NCBI GenBank assembly: GCA_037176705.1
Contig: CM073893.1
Span: forward strand, 19,406,074-19,470,073
DNA from: Molossus alvarezi
Lineage: Eukaryota; Chordata; Mammalia; Chiroptera; Molossidae
Reading direction: 5' to 3'
Length of the DNA: 64,000 nucleotides
A program made the position numbers and the translations under genes. Shown piece after piece: positions 13,031-23,899 of this stretch (its first letter is position 1; each line of letters opens with the position of its first letter). The notes under the pieces are model-generated. The model was not told the DNA's origin and made no database searches. It was given only the letters and a program-made list of their open reading frames with translations.

Positions 13031-13736
13031 AAAGATGTGTTTAGACCTGAATGATGTTATATGAACATTGCATTTTTAAATCAGTGAGATATAGTTAGTA
13101 ATACTTAAAGAAAATCTATAGTCTTAAATGTCTATATTTTAAAAATATTAAAAATAAATGAGCTAAGTGTTTAATTAAAAGTTAGGAAAAATAATAGAGT
13201 AAATGCCTCTAAATTAAAACTATGTATAGATTAATAAAATCTAAATAAACCACTGAAAAGATTGATAAAGAAAAAAGTCACAAATAAATCATATTAGAAA
13301 TGAAAGAATTTACTGTAAAGATCTAAAAAATCTAAAATCTTTTTAAACTCAACTAAATACTTCTTAATAATACTACATTTAAAAATTTAGACCTAATTTT
13401 TTGGTTAAATCTGCATCATCTAAATTGACTCAAGAAGAAATAAAAAATTTGAACAGCTCTATACTCAGAAGTAATATTTTAAAATATTCAACAACCGATA
13501 ATAGGATAGCCAATGATAAAACCAAAGGACAAATAACAAGTCCAAACAGACATTGGTGAAAATGACTGGTATAGACTTACCATGTACACCAAATGACTAT
13601 CAATCTCATCTATAATTGTTGATGAAATTAAACCAAAGGCCAAAAATCTACACACCAAGAAGTTACCATGCCCAAACAAGTTTCACCAAAAAATTAAAGA
13701 GCAAGTAACTCTTTTCTTATATAAAATGTTCCAAAT

Positions 13737-13878
13737 AGAACATCGATTGGCCGTCTCCTGCATGCTCCTAACTGGGGATTGGGCCCACAACCTGGGCATG
13801 TGCCCTGACCAGGAATCGAATCGGCGACCTCTTGGTGCATGGGTTGATGCTCAACCACTGAGCCACACTGGCCGGGCC
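13737..13878 (-). mobile_element. Partial VES-related SINE (head and body)
   Basis: The minus-strand element keeps the tRNA head ('CACTGAGCCACACTGGCC' at the right end) and the old-type body, but lacks the CT stretch and tail on its left side. It directly precedes a second SINE in the same orientation. Confidence 0.85.
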
Positions 13879-13889
13879 ATTAATAAATT

Positions 13890-14098
13890 TTTAAAATCGT
13901 CACCTGAGGATATGTTTATTGATTTTGGAAATAGAGGACAAGGGAGAGAAACACTGATGGGTTGCCTGCCATGTGTGCCCCGCCCCAACCAGGGATTGAA
14001 CCCACAACCTAGGAATGTGACCTGACAGGGAATCAAACCCACAAACTTCTGGTATATGGGACAACACTCCAACCAACTAAGCTACCCAGCCAGAGCAC
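13890..14098 (-). mobile_element. Diverged VES-type SINE
   Basis: The tail complement 'CGTCACCTGAGGAT' at about 13898 is followed by body and head reading to 'AGCTACCCAGCCAGAGC' at the right end. It is more diverged than the neighbouring copies and probably old. Confidence 0.8.
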
Positions 14099-14104
14099 CA
14101 CATT

Positions 14105-15851
14105 AATTAATGTTTAAATATATATGGAGCAGCAGAGACTGGAAGGAGAGTCCAGGTAGCATGGGGCAGAGGGATTCAGAGGAACTCTGACTGGGAGGCT
14201 GGCTCCATACCTTCCCAATGAAAGAGCATGCATGCCGACCTACTGTTAACAGCCCCAGACAGAGAGGTTTACCCCGAGCTCTAACTGCTGGGAAGGCTGT
14301 GCTGCTGGGTTTGGCTCCAAAAAAGGGATAGGGGTAGGTACTGAGGACTGCACCCAGCAGTGACTTTGAAGGAGGGACCCTCTGCTTTCCTGACAGGAAA
14401 TGTGCAGAACCAGAGATAGCAACTAAACTGTGTGGCATGGGGAAGGGAGAGAGGTTATCCCACCTTGAGTTCAGGCACCACCTTCCCCCCACCTGTGGAG
14501 CCACACGGACTGCCCCATCCCGTGGAGTTGGCATCAGGACAGATGGGGATTTTTGACCCACACTGAGTAGTGTTGGGAGTGGGAGCAAAGTTGGAATTCT
14601 CAGACCAAACTTTACTGAGACCAGTCATATTGGAGACATCAGGGTCTTGCATATGGATGACTTTGTAATGCCTTCTGTTTGGGCCTGGGGCCCTTGTGAA
14701 ATCTTGCAAAACAGAGTTGTGGGTTTGTTTGTTTGTTTGTTACAGCATCCCTCAGCATACCTAGATAAGGCTTATATTGGGGAAACAGATGAGCAAGAGC
14801 TGGGTTTTGCAACTGCATAGTGAGGAGACTGTTCTGAGCACCCTGTAGTTCAGCCAGCCAGTCCTGGAAAGGAGGGGTGCGGTACACGTCCCATTACTGC
14901 AGTCTGGGAACACAAACCCCTAAAGGAAAGGGTTGGGATCAGCGCTGTTAAAGCCTCAGATAGTCCCAGTGGGTAAAGTTTAGTGGGGATCAGAACAACT
15001 CAGAGCAGGACATTCCAAGAATAAGACCCTCAGAAGCTATTGTCTGGGACCAGAAAGAAATGCTTAGCTCTCTCCTGTGGACTGAGCAGGCAACATTCTC
15101 AGCTGGAATCTCTTTTGATCAATCCCACTGAGACCAGGGCAGCTGAAACTTCTACAGAAAAGGCAACAGGCAGTATGCAACCTGATCTTACACCGGGCCA
15201 CTTTAGGAGGAACTAGAGTTGGAGGATATGGTAGAGACTGAAGAGTCTGGTTTTGAAGCAGAGACTAATTTTCCCTCATTGAGTGCCTGATGGTGAAATC
15301 TCTATGCAGGGACCCCAGTAGCCCTAACTACACTAGCCTGGCTTGACCCCTAAAGACTTTCTTCAGAAGACAGTGGAGGAAGACCAGGCAACCTCAGGGA
15401 AGAGGTGGAGTAGTTGACACTTGGAGATGGTCCTGAGAGAGCCTCAGACTAACCACAGTTCCAAAAGGACACTGAAAGCCAAACTTGGTTTCTGACATTG
15501 GCGGACACAAAAGTACCATGCAAGAGGCCTGAAATCAGCATACAAAACAGTGATCCACAGACAACATAATCTACCTACACCATCATCACTTGGCTGGCTA
15601 TTTTTCTTTTCCAATATTTTCTTCTATATTGTTTTGTTATTATTATTGTTAATATTTTAGCTCTTTTCTATCTTGGTTCTTTCATATCTCTTATTGGTCT
15701 CCCTTCTTTTCTTACTCTATTTTTCCTCTTTTTTCTTTTCCATTCTTTCTTTCACTTTACCTTTCTCTCTCTTCTCTTTCCCTTTGCATCACATTTTTTC
15801 TTTCTTTATCTGTCTTCTAGTCTGTTTTTTATTATATTATTTCCCTTTTTG
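14105..15851 (+). mobile_element. Old L1, 5' UTR part (left piece of the base element)
   Basis: This GC-moderate segment grades into a long pyrimidine-rich run (about 15600-15865) of the kind found upstream of ORF1 in older mammalian L1s. The same pyrimidine-rich text resumes at 25061, immediately after the minus-strand L1, and leads into ORF1 sequence. The two parts therefore belong to one plus-strand L1. No open frame here has a recognisable product. The assignment of 14105-15600 rests on continuity and is inferred. Confidence 0.6.
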
Positions 15852-16137
15852 TACTTTCTACTCTTTTTTTTTGAACTGGTTTCATTTTATTTTATTTTTT
15901 TAATTAAATAATTTATTTTTGTTACAGATTTTTCCCCCACTAATACCCCTTCTCCATCCCTCCCCGCCTTGTCCCCAGCTTTGTTGTCCATGTCCATTGT
16001 TCATGCATACATGCATATAAGTTCTGTGGTTTATCTCTCCCCCACCACTCCCTCTTCTGGGGATTGTCAGTATGAACCCCACTTCCACGTCTCTGGGACT
16101 ACCCCATTCTTCAGACTGTTATGTTCATTATATTCCA

Positions 16138-19100
16138 CATATAAGTGAGATCATATGATACTTGACTTTCTCTGCTTGGTTTGTTTCGCTTAGGATAATA
16201 CTTTCCAGGTTCCTCCATGTCGTCTCAAAGGATAAGAGATCTTTCTTTCGTACAGCTGCGTAGTACTTCATTGTGTATATGGACCACAGCTTTTTTATCC
16301 GTTCATCTACTGATGGACAATTTGGGCTGTTTCCAGATCTTAGCTATTGTAAATAGTGCTGTTACAAACATGGGGTATATATATTCTTTCTGATTGGTGT
16401 TTCAGGCTTCTTAGGGTATATTCCTAGAAGTGGGATCACTGGGTCATATGGCAGTTCAATTTTTAATTTTTTGAGGTAACATCATATTGTTTTCCGTAGT
16501 GGCTGCACCAGTCTGCATTCCCACCAGCAGTGTACTAGAGTCCCCTTTTCTCAAGACCCTCACCAACACCTGTTTGATGATTTGTTGATGGCGGCCATTC
16601 TGACAGGTGTGAGGTGATACCTCATTGTTGTTTTAATTTGCATCTCTCTGATGATTAGTGATATCGAGCATTTCTTCATATGTCTCTTGGCCATTTGTAT
16701 GTCCTGTTTGGAGAGGTGTCTATTTAGCTCCTCTGCGCATTTTTTAATTGTGTTCTTTGTCTTCCTTTTGTTGAGTTGTATGAGTACTCTATATATATTG
16801 GAAATTAATCCCTTATCTGATATATCATTGGCAATGATGCTCTCCTACACAGTGAGTTGCCTTTCCATTTTGATGATTGTCTCTTTTGCTGTACAGAAGC
16901 TTTGGAGTTTGATGTAGTGTCATGTGTTCATTTTCTCATTTGTTTCTGTTGCCTTAGGTGATGTATCAGTGAAAATTCTGCAGCATATGATGTCTGGAAT
17001 TTTGTTGCCTACAGTTTCTTCTAGGATTTTTATGGATTCATGAGTCACATTGAAGTCTTTTATCCATTTTGAGTTTATTCTTGTATAGGGTGTAAGTTGA
17101 TGGTCTAGTTTCATTTTTTTTTTTTTTTGCATGTAGTTGTCCAATTTTCCCAACATCATTTATTAAAGAGGCTATCTTTACTCCACTGTATGCTCTTGCC
17201 ACCTTTGTCAAATATTAATTGAGCATAATGTCTGAGGTCCATTTCTGGGTTCTCTGTTCTGTTCCACTGGTCTATATGCCTGTTCTTGTGCCAGTACCAG
17301 GCTGTTTTGATTACAGTGGCTTTGTAGTATAACCTGAAATCTGGTAATGTGATACTCCTACTTTGTTCTTTTTCTAGATTGCTGTGGCTATTCGAGGTCT
17401 TTTTTGGTCCATATGAACTTTTGAAGTATTTGTTCTAGTTCTGTGAAGTATGTCCTTGATATTTTGATGGGTTTGCATTGAATCTATATATTGCTTTGGG
17501 TCGTATGGACATTTTAATGATGTTAATTCTTCCAATCCATGAGCAAGGTATGTGCTTCCACGTTTTTATATCTTCCTCTATTTCTTTTTTCAATGACGTG
17601 TAGTTTTCTGTGAATAGGTATTTTATTTCTTTGGTTAAGTTTGTTCCTAGGTATTTTAAATTTTTTGCCATGATAGTAAATGACTTTTTTTTTTTTTACT
17701 TTCTCTTTCTGTGAGTTCATCATTGGTGTATAAGAATGCCATTGATTTCTTGACATTAATTTTGTATCCTACTACTTTGCCAAATTCATTTACTAAGTCT
17801 AGTAAATTTTTGATGGAGTCTTTGGGGTTTTCTACGTATAGTATCATGTCATCTGCGAATAATGACAGTTTCACTACCTTTTATAAATTTGGATCCCTTT
17901 TATTTCTTCTTCCTGTTTGATTCCTGTGGCTAAGACTTCTAGTACTATGTTAAATATGTGTGGCGAAAGTGGGTATCCTTGTTTTGTTCCTGTTCTTAAG
18001 GGAAATGCTTTTCATTTTTGGCCATTGATTATGATGTTGGCTGTAGGTCTTTTATATATGACCTTTTTTGTGTCAAGATATGATCCCTCTATTCCCAGAT
18101 TGCTGAGCGTTTTTATCAGAAATGGTTGCTGCATTTTGTCGAATGCTTTTTCAGCGTCTATTGATATGATCATATGATTTTTATCTTTTATTTTGTTTAT
18201 GTAGTGTATCACATTTATTGATTTGCAAATATTGCACCAGCCTTGCATCCCTGGGATGACTCCTACTTGGTCATGATCTATAATGTTTTTGATGTATTGC
18301 TGGATCCAATTTGCTACTATTTTGTTCAGGATTTTGACGTCTATGTTCTTCAGGGATATTGGTCTGTAGTTTTCTTTCTGTGTAGTGTCTTTTTCTGGTT
18401 TTGGAATTAGAATTATGCTGGCCTCATAAAACGAGTTTGGAAGTCTTCCTTCTTCTTGAATTTTTTGAAATAGTTTGAGGAGAATTGGTGTTAGTACTTC
18501 ATTGAATGTTCGATAAAATTTCCCCGTGAAGCCCGCCAGGCCTGGGCTTTTGTTTGCTGGGAGAGTCTTGATTGCATCTTCAATTTCGTTTGTTGTTATT
18601 GTCCTGATCAAGTTCTCTACCTCTTCCTGGTTCAGTTTTGCAAGACTATATGTTCCTAGAAATTTGTCCATTTTGCTTAGATTGTCGAATTTGTTGCCGT
18701 ATAATTGTTCATAACATTTGTTAATGATCCTTTGTATTGTTGTGGTGTCAGTTATTATTTCTCCTCTTTCATTTCTGATTTTGTGCATTTGGGTTCTCTC
18801 TCTTTGATTCTTGGTGAGTCTAGCTAATGGTCCATCAATCTTGTTTATCTTTTCAAAGAACCAGTTCTTTGTTTCATTGATCCATTGAATGGTGTTTTGT
18901 CTCCATGTCATTTGTTTATGCTCTGATCTATAGTATTTCCTTCCTTCTATTTGCTCTGGGGTTATCTTTTTGTTTGCTTTCTAGTTCTTTAAGTTGTGAG
19001 GTTAGATAGTCTATTAGAAATTTATCTTGTTTCTTGAAGTAGGCCTGTAGTGCTATGAACTTCACTCTCAGAAGTGCTTTTGCTGCATCCCATAGATTTT

Positions 19101-20082
19101 GTGTTGTTGTGTGTTCATTTTCATTGGTTTCCAGGAAGTTTTTAATTTCTTCCTTAATCTCCATGGTAACCCATTCAGTGTTCAATAACATGCTATTTAG
19201 CCTCCATGTTTTCAAAAGTCTTTGCATGTTCTTGTTGCAATTGATTGCTAGTTTCATGCCATTGTGATCTGAAAAGATGCTTAATATGATTTCAACCTTC
19301 TTGAACTTGTGGAGACTTAGTTTGTGCCCTAACATGTGGTTTATCTTTGAGAATGTCCCATGTGCATTTGAGGAGAATGTGAATTCTGCAGTTTTGGGGT
19401 ATAATTCTCTATAGAAATCTATTAAATCCATTTGATCTAGCGCTTCATTTAGAGTCTGTGTTCCTTGTTAATTTTTTGTCTAGAAGATCTATCCAGTGAT
19501 GTCAATGGGGTGTTGAAGCCTCCTGCTATGATTGTGTTGTTGTTGATTTTTCCTTTGAAGTCCTCCAAAAGATTTGTAATATATGTTGGTTCTCCTATAA
19601 TATGAGGTGAATATATGTTTACCAAGGTTATATCTTCCTGTTGGATAGATCCTTTCAATGTTATGTAATGCCCTTCTTTGTCTCTAGTTATGGCCTTCAT
19701 TTTTAAATCTACTTAATCAGATATGAGTATTGCTATCCCAGCTTTTTTTCCCCTTTGTTTGCTTGAAAGATTTTTTTCCATCCCTTCACTTTCAACCTAT
19801 GTGAGTCTTTTGTTGTGAAATGCGTCTCTTGTAAACAACATATATATGAGTCATGCTTTCTTTCTTTCTTTCCTTTTTTTTTTCTTTTTGTGGTACGTGT
19901 CTTTCGCGGGAACTGAACCTGGGACTCTCTGGTCCACAGGCTGACACTCATCCACTGAGCCAAACTGGCCAGGGCTGTGAGTCATGCTTTCTTATCCAGT
20001 CAGCTACTCTATGCCTTTTTATTGGAGCATTCGAACCATTCACATTTAAGGTGATAATTGATATGTACATATTTATTGCCAT
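16138..20082 (-). pseudogene. L1 ORF2 pseudogene
   Basis: The start is the ATG at 20082, matching the start context of the intact copy at 53331. The endonuclease segment is broken by a SINE at 19863-19977 and by frameshifts. The reverse-transcriptase region is the best preserved piece: a 299-codon open segment at 18012-18911 carries the finger/palm start, and the FADDM catalytic block is at about 17847-17864. The C-terminal part is broken at several places. Compared with the intact copy, the minus-strand reading has many single-base gaps. It is non-functional. Confidence 0.9.
19863..19977 (-). mobile_element. tRNA-head-only short SINE
   Basis: On the minus strand this is a VES-like tRNA head with A and B boxes that ends just after the CACGTACCAC motif and then goes straight into an A-rich tail with AAAG repeats. 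The VES body and CT stretch are absent. Perfect 16-bp duplications, TGAGTCATGCTTTCTT, lie at 19847-19862 and 19978-19993, so it moved as a short unit. Compare 39318-39423 and 60314-60417. Confidence 0.85.
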
Positions 20083-20989
20083 TTTTGTTTAGTGTGGTTA
20101 TATTTTTCTTCCTATTTCTTCTACTAAGTACAGCAGTCCTATTATCATATCTTGCAGTGCTGGTTTGGTGTTAATATATTTCCTTAGTCTTTTTTTGTCT
20201 GGGAAGCTCTTAATTTGACCTTCTATTTTGAATGATAGCCTTGCTGGATAGAGTGTCTTAGATTCAGATCCTTGTTTTTCATGACCTTGATTACTTCATG
20301 CCACTCCCTTCTAGCCTGTAGTGTTTCTGCTGAGAAGTCAGCTGAGAGCCTTATGGGGTTTACTTTGTAGGTAACTTGTTGCTTATCTCTTGCTGCCATT
20401 AGGATTCCCTCTTTGTTTTAATTTTTGGCATTTTAATGACTATGTGTCTTGGTGTGGGCCTGTTTGGTTTCTTCTTACTTGGGGCTCTCTGGTTTCTTGA
20501 AATTGAATGCCTTCTTTCTTCACCAAGTTAGGAAAGTTTTCTGTCACTATATTTCTTCAAATATATTCTCTAACACTTGCCCATTCTCTTCCTCTTCATG
20601 GACTCCTATGCTGTGAATGTTATTATGGTTTTTTTTTTTAATCTTTATTTTTGAATGTAAAATGTATTACAGATGTTCCACATTTTTCCCCCATTGACCA
20701 CCTCCTCCCCACTCCCGCCCCCCTCCTGCCTTTTCCCACACTATTGTCTGTGTCGATTGGTTATGCATATAAGTTCTTTGGTTTATTTCTTCCCACCCAC
20801 CCCCAACCCCTTTCCCTTTGAGGTTTGTCAGTCTAACAATGAATTTATACTTCATAATCTCTTCACCTTTTTCACCCATTTCCCCAACCCCCCTCCCAAC
20901 TGGCAACCAAAAAAATGTTCTCTGTATCTAAGAGAATGTTTCTGTTCTACCTGTTCATTTTGTTTGTAGATTCCATTGTTGATAGATAT

Positions 20990-21940
20990 GTATTCAATAC
21001 CATTTTGTTTGTTCATATATTTTATCTTTTTCTTCAAAAAGACCCTTCATCATTTCATATAATAACAGTTTGGTGGTGATGAACTCCTTTAACTTTTTCT
21101 TGTCTGGGAAACTCTTTATATGGCCATCGATTCTAAATGAAGCTTTGCAGGATAGAGTAATCTTGGTTGTAGATTCTTGCTTTCCATCACTCTGAATATT
21201 TCTTGCCACTCCCTTCTGGCCTGCAAAGTTTCTTTTGAGAAATCAGCTGACAGCCTTATGGGAACTCCCTTGTAGGTAACTATCTGCCTTTCTCTTGCTG
21301 CTTTTATGATTCTCTCTTTGTCTTGAACCTTTTGTATTTTGATGATGATGTGTCTTGGTGTGGGCCTCTTGGGGTTCATCTTGTTTGGGACTCTTTGTGC
21401 TTCCTGGACTTGTATGTCTCTTTCCTTCACCAAGTTAGGAAAGTTTTCTGCCATTATTGTTTCAAACAGGTTTTCGATTTCTTGTTCTCGTTCTTCTCCT
21501 TCTGGCATCCCCAAGAAGTGAATGTTGGCACGCTTGAAGTTGTCCCAGAGGATCCTTACACTGTCCTCATTTTTTTGGATTCTTATTTCTTTTTGCTGTT
21601 CTAATTGGGAATTTTTTGCTTCCTTATATTCCAAATTGATGGTTTGCTCCTTGGATTTACATACTCTATTATTGAAGCTGTGTAAATTATTCTTTATTTC
21701 AGTTAATGCCTCCTTCAATTCAAACTGTGCATCCATGATTTCTGACTGGTTCTTTTTTATGCTCTTGAGGCCCTCACTAAGTTCGCTGAGGTTCTCACTA
21801 AGTTCATTGAGCATCCTTTTAGCAGTATTTTGAACTCAGCATCTGTTAGGTTGCTTATCTCCATTTCACTTAGTTCTTTTCCTAGGGTTTTGTTCTGTTC
21901 TTTCATTTGAGACCTGTTTCTTTGTCTCCTCATTTTGGCT
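20990..21940 (-). pseudogene. ORF1 of the half-L1, two frameshifts
   Basis: The reading begins near 21940 and shifts frame by one base at about 21825. It then runs open for 232 codons (21814-21116) before a second shift near 21125, and ends near 20994. The predicted product has an N-terminal coiled coil (ELSENLSELSEGLKS), an RRM-like core (RANIHFLGMPEGEE; RPTPRHIIIKI) and the C-terminal domain (LSADFSKETLQARREWQEIF). The number of lesions is small, so the copy is moderately young. The RNA-binding domains look conserved with those of the intact L1 ORF1 at 53377-54279. Confidence 0.85.
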
Positions 21941-22794
21941 GCCTCCCTGTGTTTGTTTCAGTGTATTACTTAACGAGAGGTATGGGACTAGCTGAGACCA
22001 GATGCTGCTCGTTTGAAAGAATTTAGGAAAAACCTAAAGCAGGATCCAAGACAGGCCAATCCTATGGTTAAGCAAGTGGCAACAGCTTGGATGGGCCTGA
22101 AAGTTGGGTGGCCTGAAAGCTGGGTGGGGCGGGGCGGGACCTCAGGGAGTCACCAGGGTGGGGCTACCAGTGTGAGCCAGGTTGCTGGAGTCCCAGATAT
22201 GGCTTCTGTCTGCCACCCCAGGGAAGGGCTTACCAAAGGAACAAAGGCCTCTGACAGCATGTTTGTCCAGGAGAAAGCCCCCTCTCCAGCCCTCGCTCCA
22301 GTGCCAAACAGCTCAGTTCTTCCCTTTGTGTCTCTGGCAACCCTCGAGCTGCCTCCCCTCCAAGCTTAGAAGGAGAGAGTCAGATAAATTCTTGTGCGGG
22401 CCCTTTAAGGAGCTGCCTGGGGCTCCAGCTGCATCAGCCTCCCTGAGTCTCAGTTCCCGCTTTTTTTTCCAGCCAGAAGTTATGGGGACTTTTCTTCCTG
22501 GCACTGGAACCCTGAGCGGGGCACCTGGTGTGGGACGGGGACCCCTCAGTCCTCAGGAAGGACCTTCCCAGCCGAGGTATCCTCCTGATTTTTATCTGCC
22601 ACACGTGGGTGTGGGACCATCCCATAGGGCCGCCGCCGCCGCCGCCTCTCCTACCAGTCTGGATGTGCCTGCTGCTTCAATTCTGTAGTTGTAGAACTTC
22701 CATTCAGCTTGATTTCAGGCAGTTTTGAATGATGGTTGTTCTGTAGTTTAGTTGTAACTTTGATGTGGTTGTGGGAGGATGCGATACCGTATTT

Positions 22795-22823
22795 ACCTAC
22801 GCCGCCATCTTGACCGGAAGTCC
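22795..22823 (-). promoter_or_regulatory. YY1-like plus ETS-like motif at the half-L1 5' end
   Basis: The + strand reads GCCGCCATCTTGACCGGAAG, that is CCGCCATCTTG (YY1 core) next to CCGGAAGT (ETS core). On the minus strand it lies at the very 5' end of the retroelement, where human L1 carries a YY1 site that sets the transcription start. Its role here is inferred from that parallel. Confidence 0.6.
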
Positions 22824-23899
22824 TGAATGTTATTATGTTTTCACTTGTCCCACAGTTCTCTTAAGCTATCTTCCTGTTTTTTAATTGTTTTATTCTGTTG
22901 ATTTTTGATTGGTTGATTTTTTATACCCTCTCTTCTAATTCACAGATCCAGTCCTCAGCTTCCTCTACTCTGCTGGTTAGTCCTTCCAATGTGTTCCTAA
23001 TTTCTGCTATGTCATTCTTCATTTCCACTTGGTTGGTTTTCAATGTTTCTATATCTTTACTCATGGTGCTGATATCCTTACTCATGCTTTTAAGCTTTCT
23101 CAAGATCATGGCTCTGAACTCTACCTCTGGTAATTTGCTTAGTTGCATTTCATTCATGTCATCTTAGATAGGGTTCTCTTATTCTTTCATTTGGGATTTG
23201 TTTCTTTGTTTCACCATTTTGGCTATCTCAGTGAGTTTTGGAGCCTGCTAAATTTTCCCTGTGAGTGTTGGTGTTCTGCTGTTTGTGGCTCCCTCTACTA
23301 GGTTTGGATGAGCTGGGTGGGCCCACATTAAACACTACTGTCAAGTCTTACTTTTCTGTGTAGATTTGCAAGTCAGGAAAGGTTCAGTTATTTTCTAGCT
23401 TTTTCCTGGTGGCTAGTAGTCTCAGTTACTTAGTGCCTTGGAATGTAGCCCTGGGGTTCTTCATAAGAGTGTGGGATAGATGCTGGTTGTTAATGAGCCT
23501 CAATTTGCATTTCTTTGCTTCACCTGGGAAAGGCTGAATCTCAGAGAGGCAGGGGCGGGGGGGGGCTGCTGCTTTTCCCCACACCTCAGGGAAGGAGCAC
23601 ACTGGCCACTGGCCTTTGTGGTCGCAACTCAGCAAAAACTTGGAGTGCCCTCCAAATTTCAGGTGTCCCCACCGAGTTCCAGCCCAGTCTGTCCTCCCTC
23701 TGCTGTAGCTCCCTGGTGAGTGGCTGTGGCTATTTTAGTGCTCTGTCCCAGCTCTCTGAGCTGTGGAGAGGCTTGGTCTTTATTCCCAAGTTCACTGCTC
23801 ACAGCTAAGACTGCTGCTGTCCGTCTGCTCTCAATCCGCCACCCTCTCATGCCTCCACAGATCCTACCAGTGTGCCTGGTTCTATGTTCCTGTCATGCT

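Larger units (their letters stand above)
11880..13725 (+). mobile_element. Old L1 ORF2 fragment (endonuclease region onward)
   Basis: The plus strand reads as a decayed ancient L1 ORF2. Recognisable pieces are 'CACAGAAAAGTTGAAAGTAA' (about 12161), 'CAATTCACCAGGAAGA' (about 12303), and 'CTGACCACAATGCAATAAAA' (about 12618), the endonuclease SDH-like segment. The frame is destroyed. A VES SINE with a long CT array splits it at 12697-13030. Confidence 0.7.
20628..22823 (-). mobile_element. Half-L1 (HAL1-like) element without ORF2
   Basis: On the minus strand the order is: 5' end with a YY1-plus-ETS-like motif (22800-22823), 5' UTR of about 880 bp, ORF1 (about 21940-20990), a 3' UTR of about 350 bp resembling the L1 3' UTR, and an A-rich tail. 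No ORF2 lies between ORF1 and the 3' UTR. Perfect 14-bp duplications, TGAATGTTATTATG, at 20614-20627 and 22824-22837 show that it inserted as this 2.2-kb unit. This matches the HAL1 class of ORF1-only L1 derivatives known from several mammals. Confidence 0.88.
20128..23218 (-). pseudogene. L1 ORF1 pseudogene, split by half-L1
   Basis: ORF1 encodes the RNA-binding, trimeric coiled-coil protein of the L1 particle. The N-terminal part with coiled-coil heptads is at about 22921-23218 (EFRAMILRKLKSMSKD). The RNA-recognition and C-terminal parts are at about 20128-20613. The half-L1 at 20628-22823 separates them. Frames are broken at several points. Confidence 0.85.

Noticed and set aside
12694..13064. 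Open frames of 116 and 92 codons rich in Ser-Leu
   Set aside because: They are translations of the CT array of a VES SINE.
15600..15900. Long pyrimidine run as an independent regulatory tract
   Set aside because: It continues after 25061 into old L1 sequence, so it is explained as part of that L1's 5' region.
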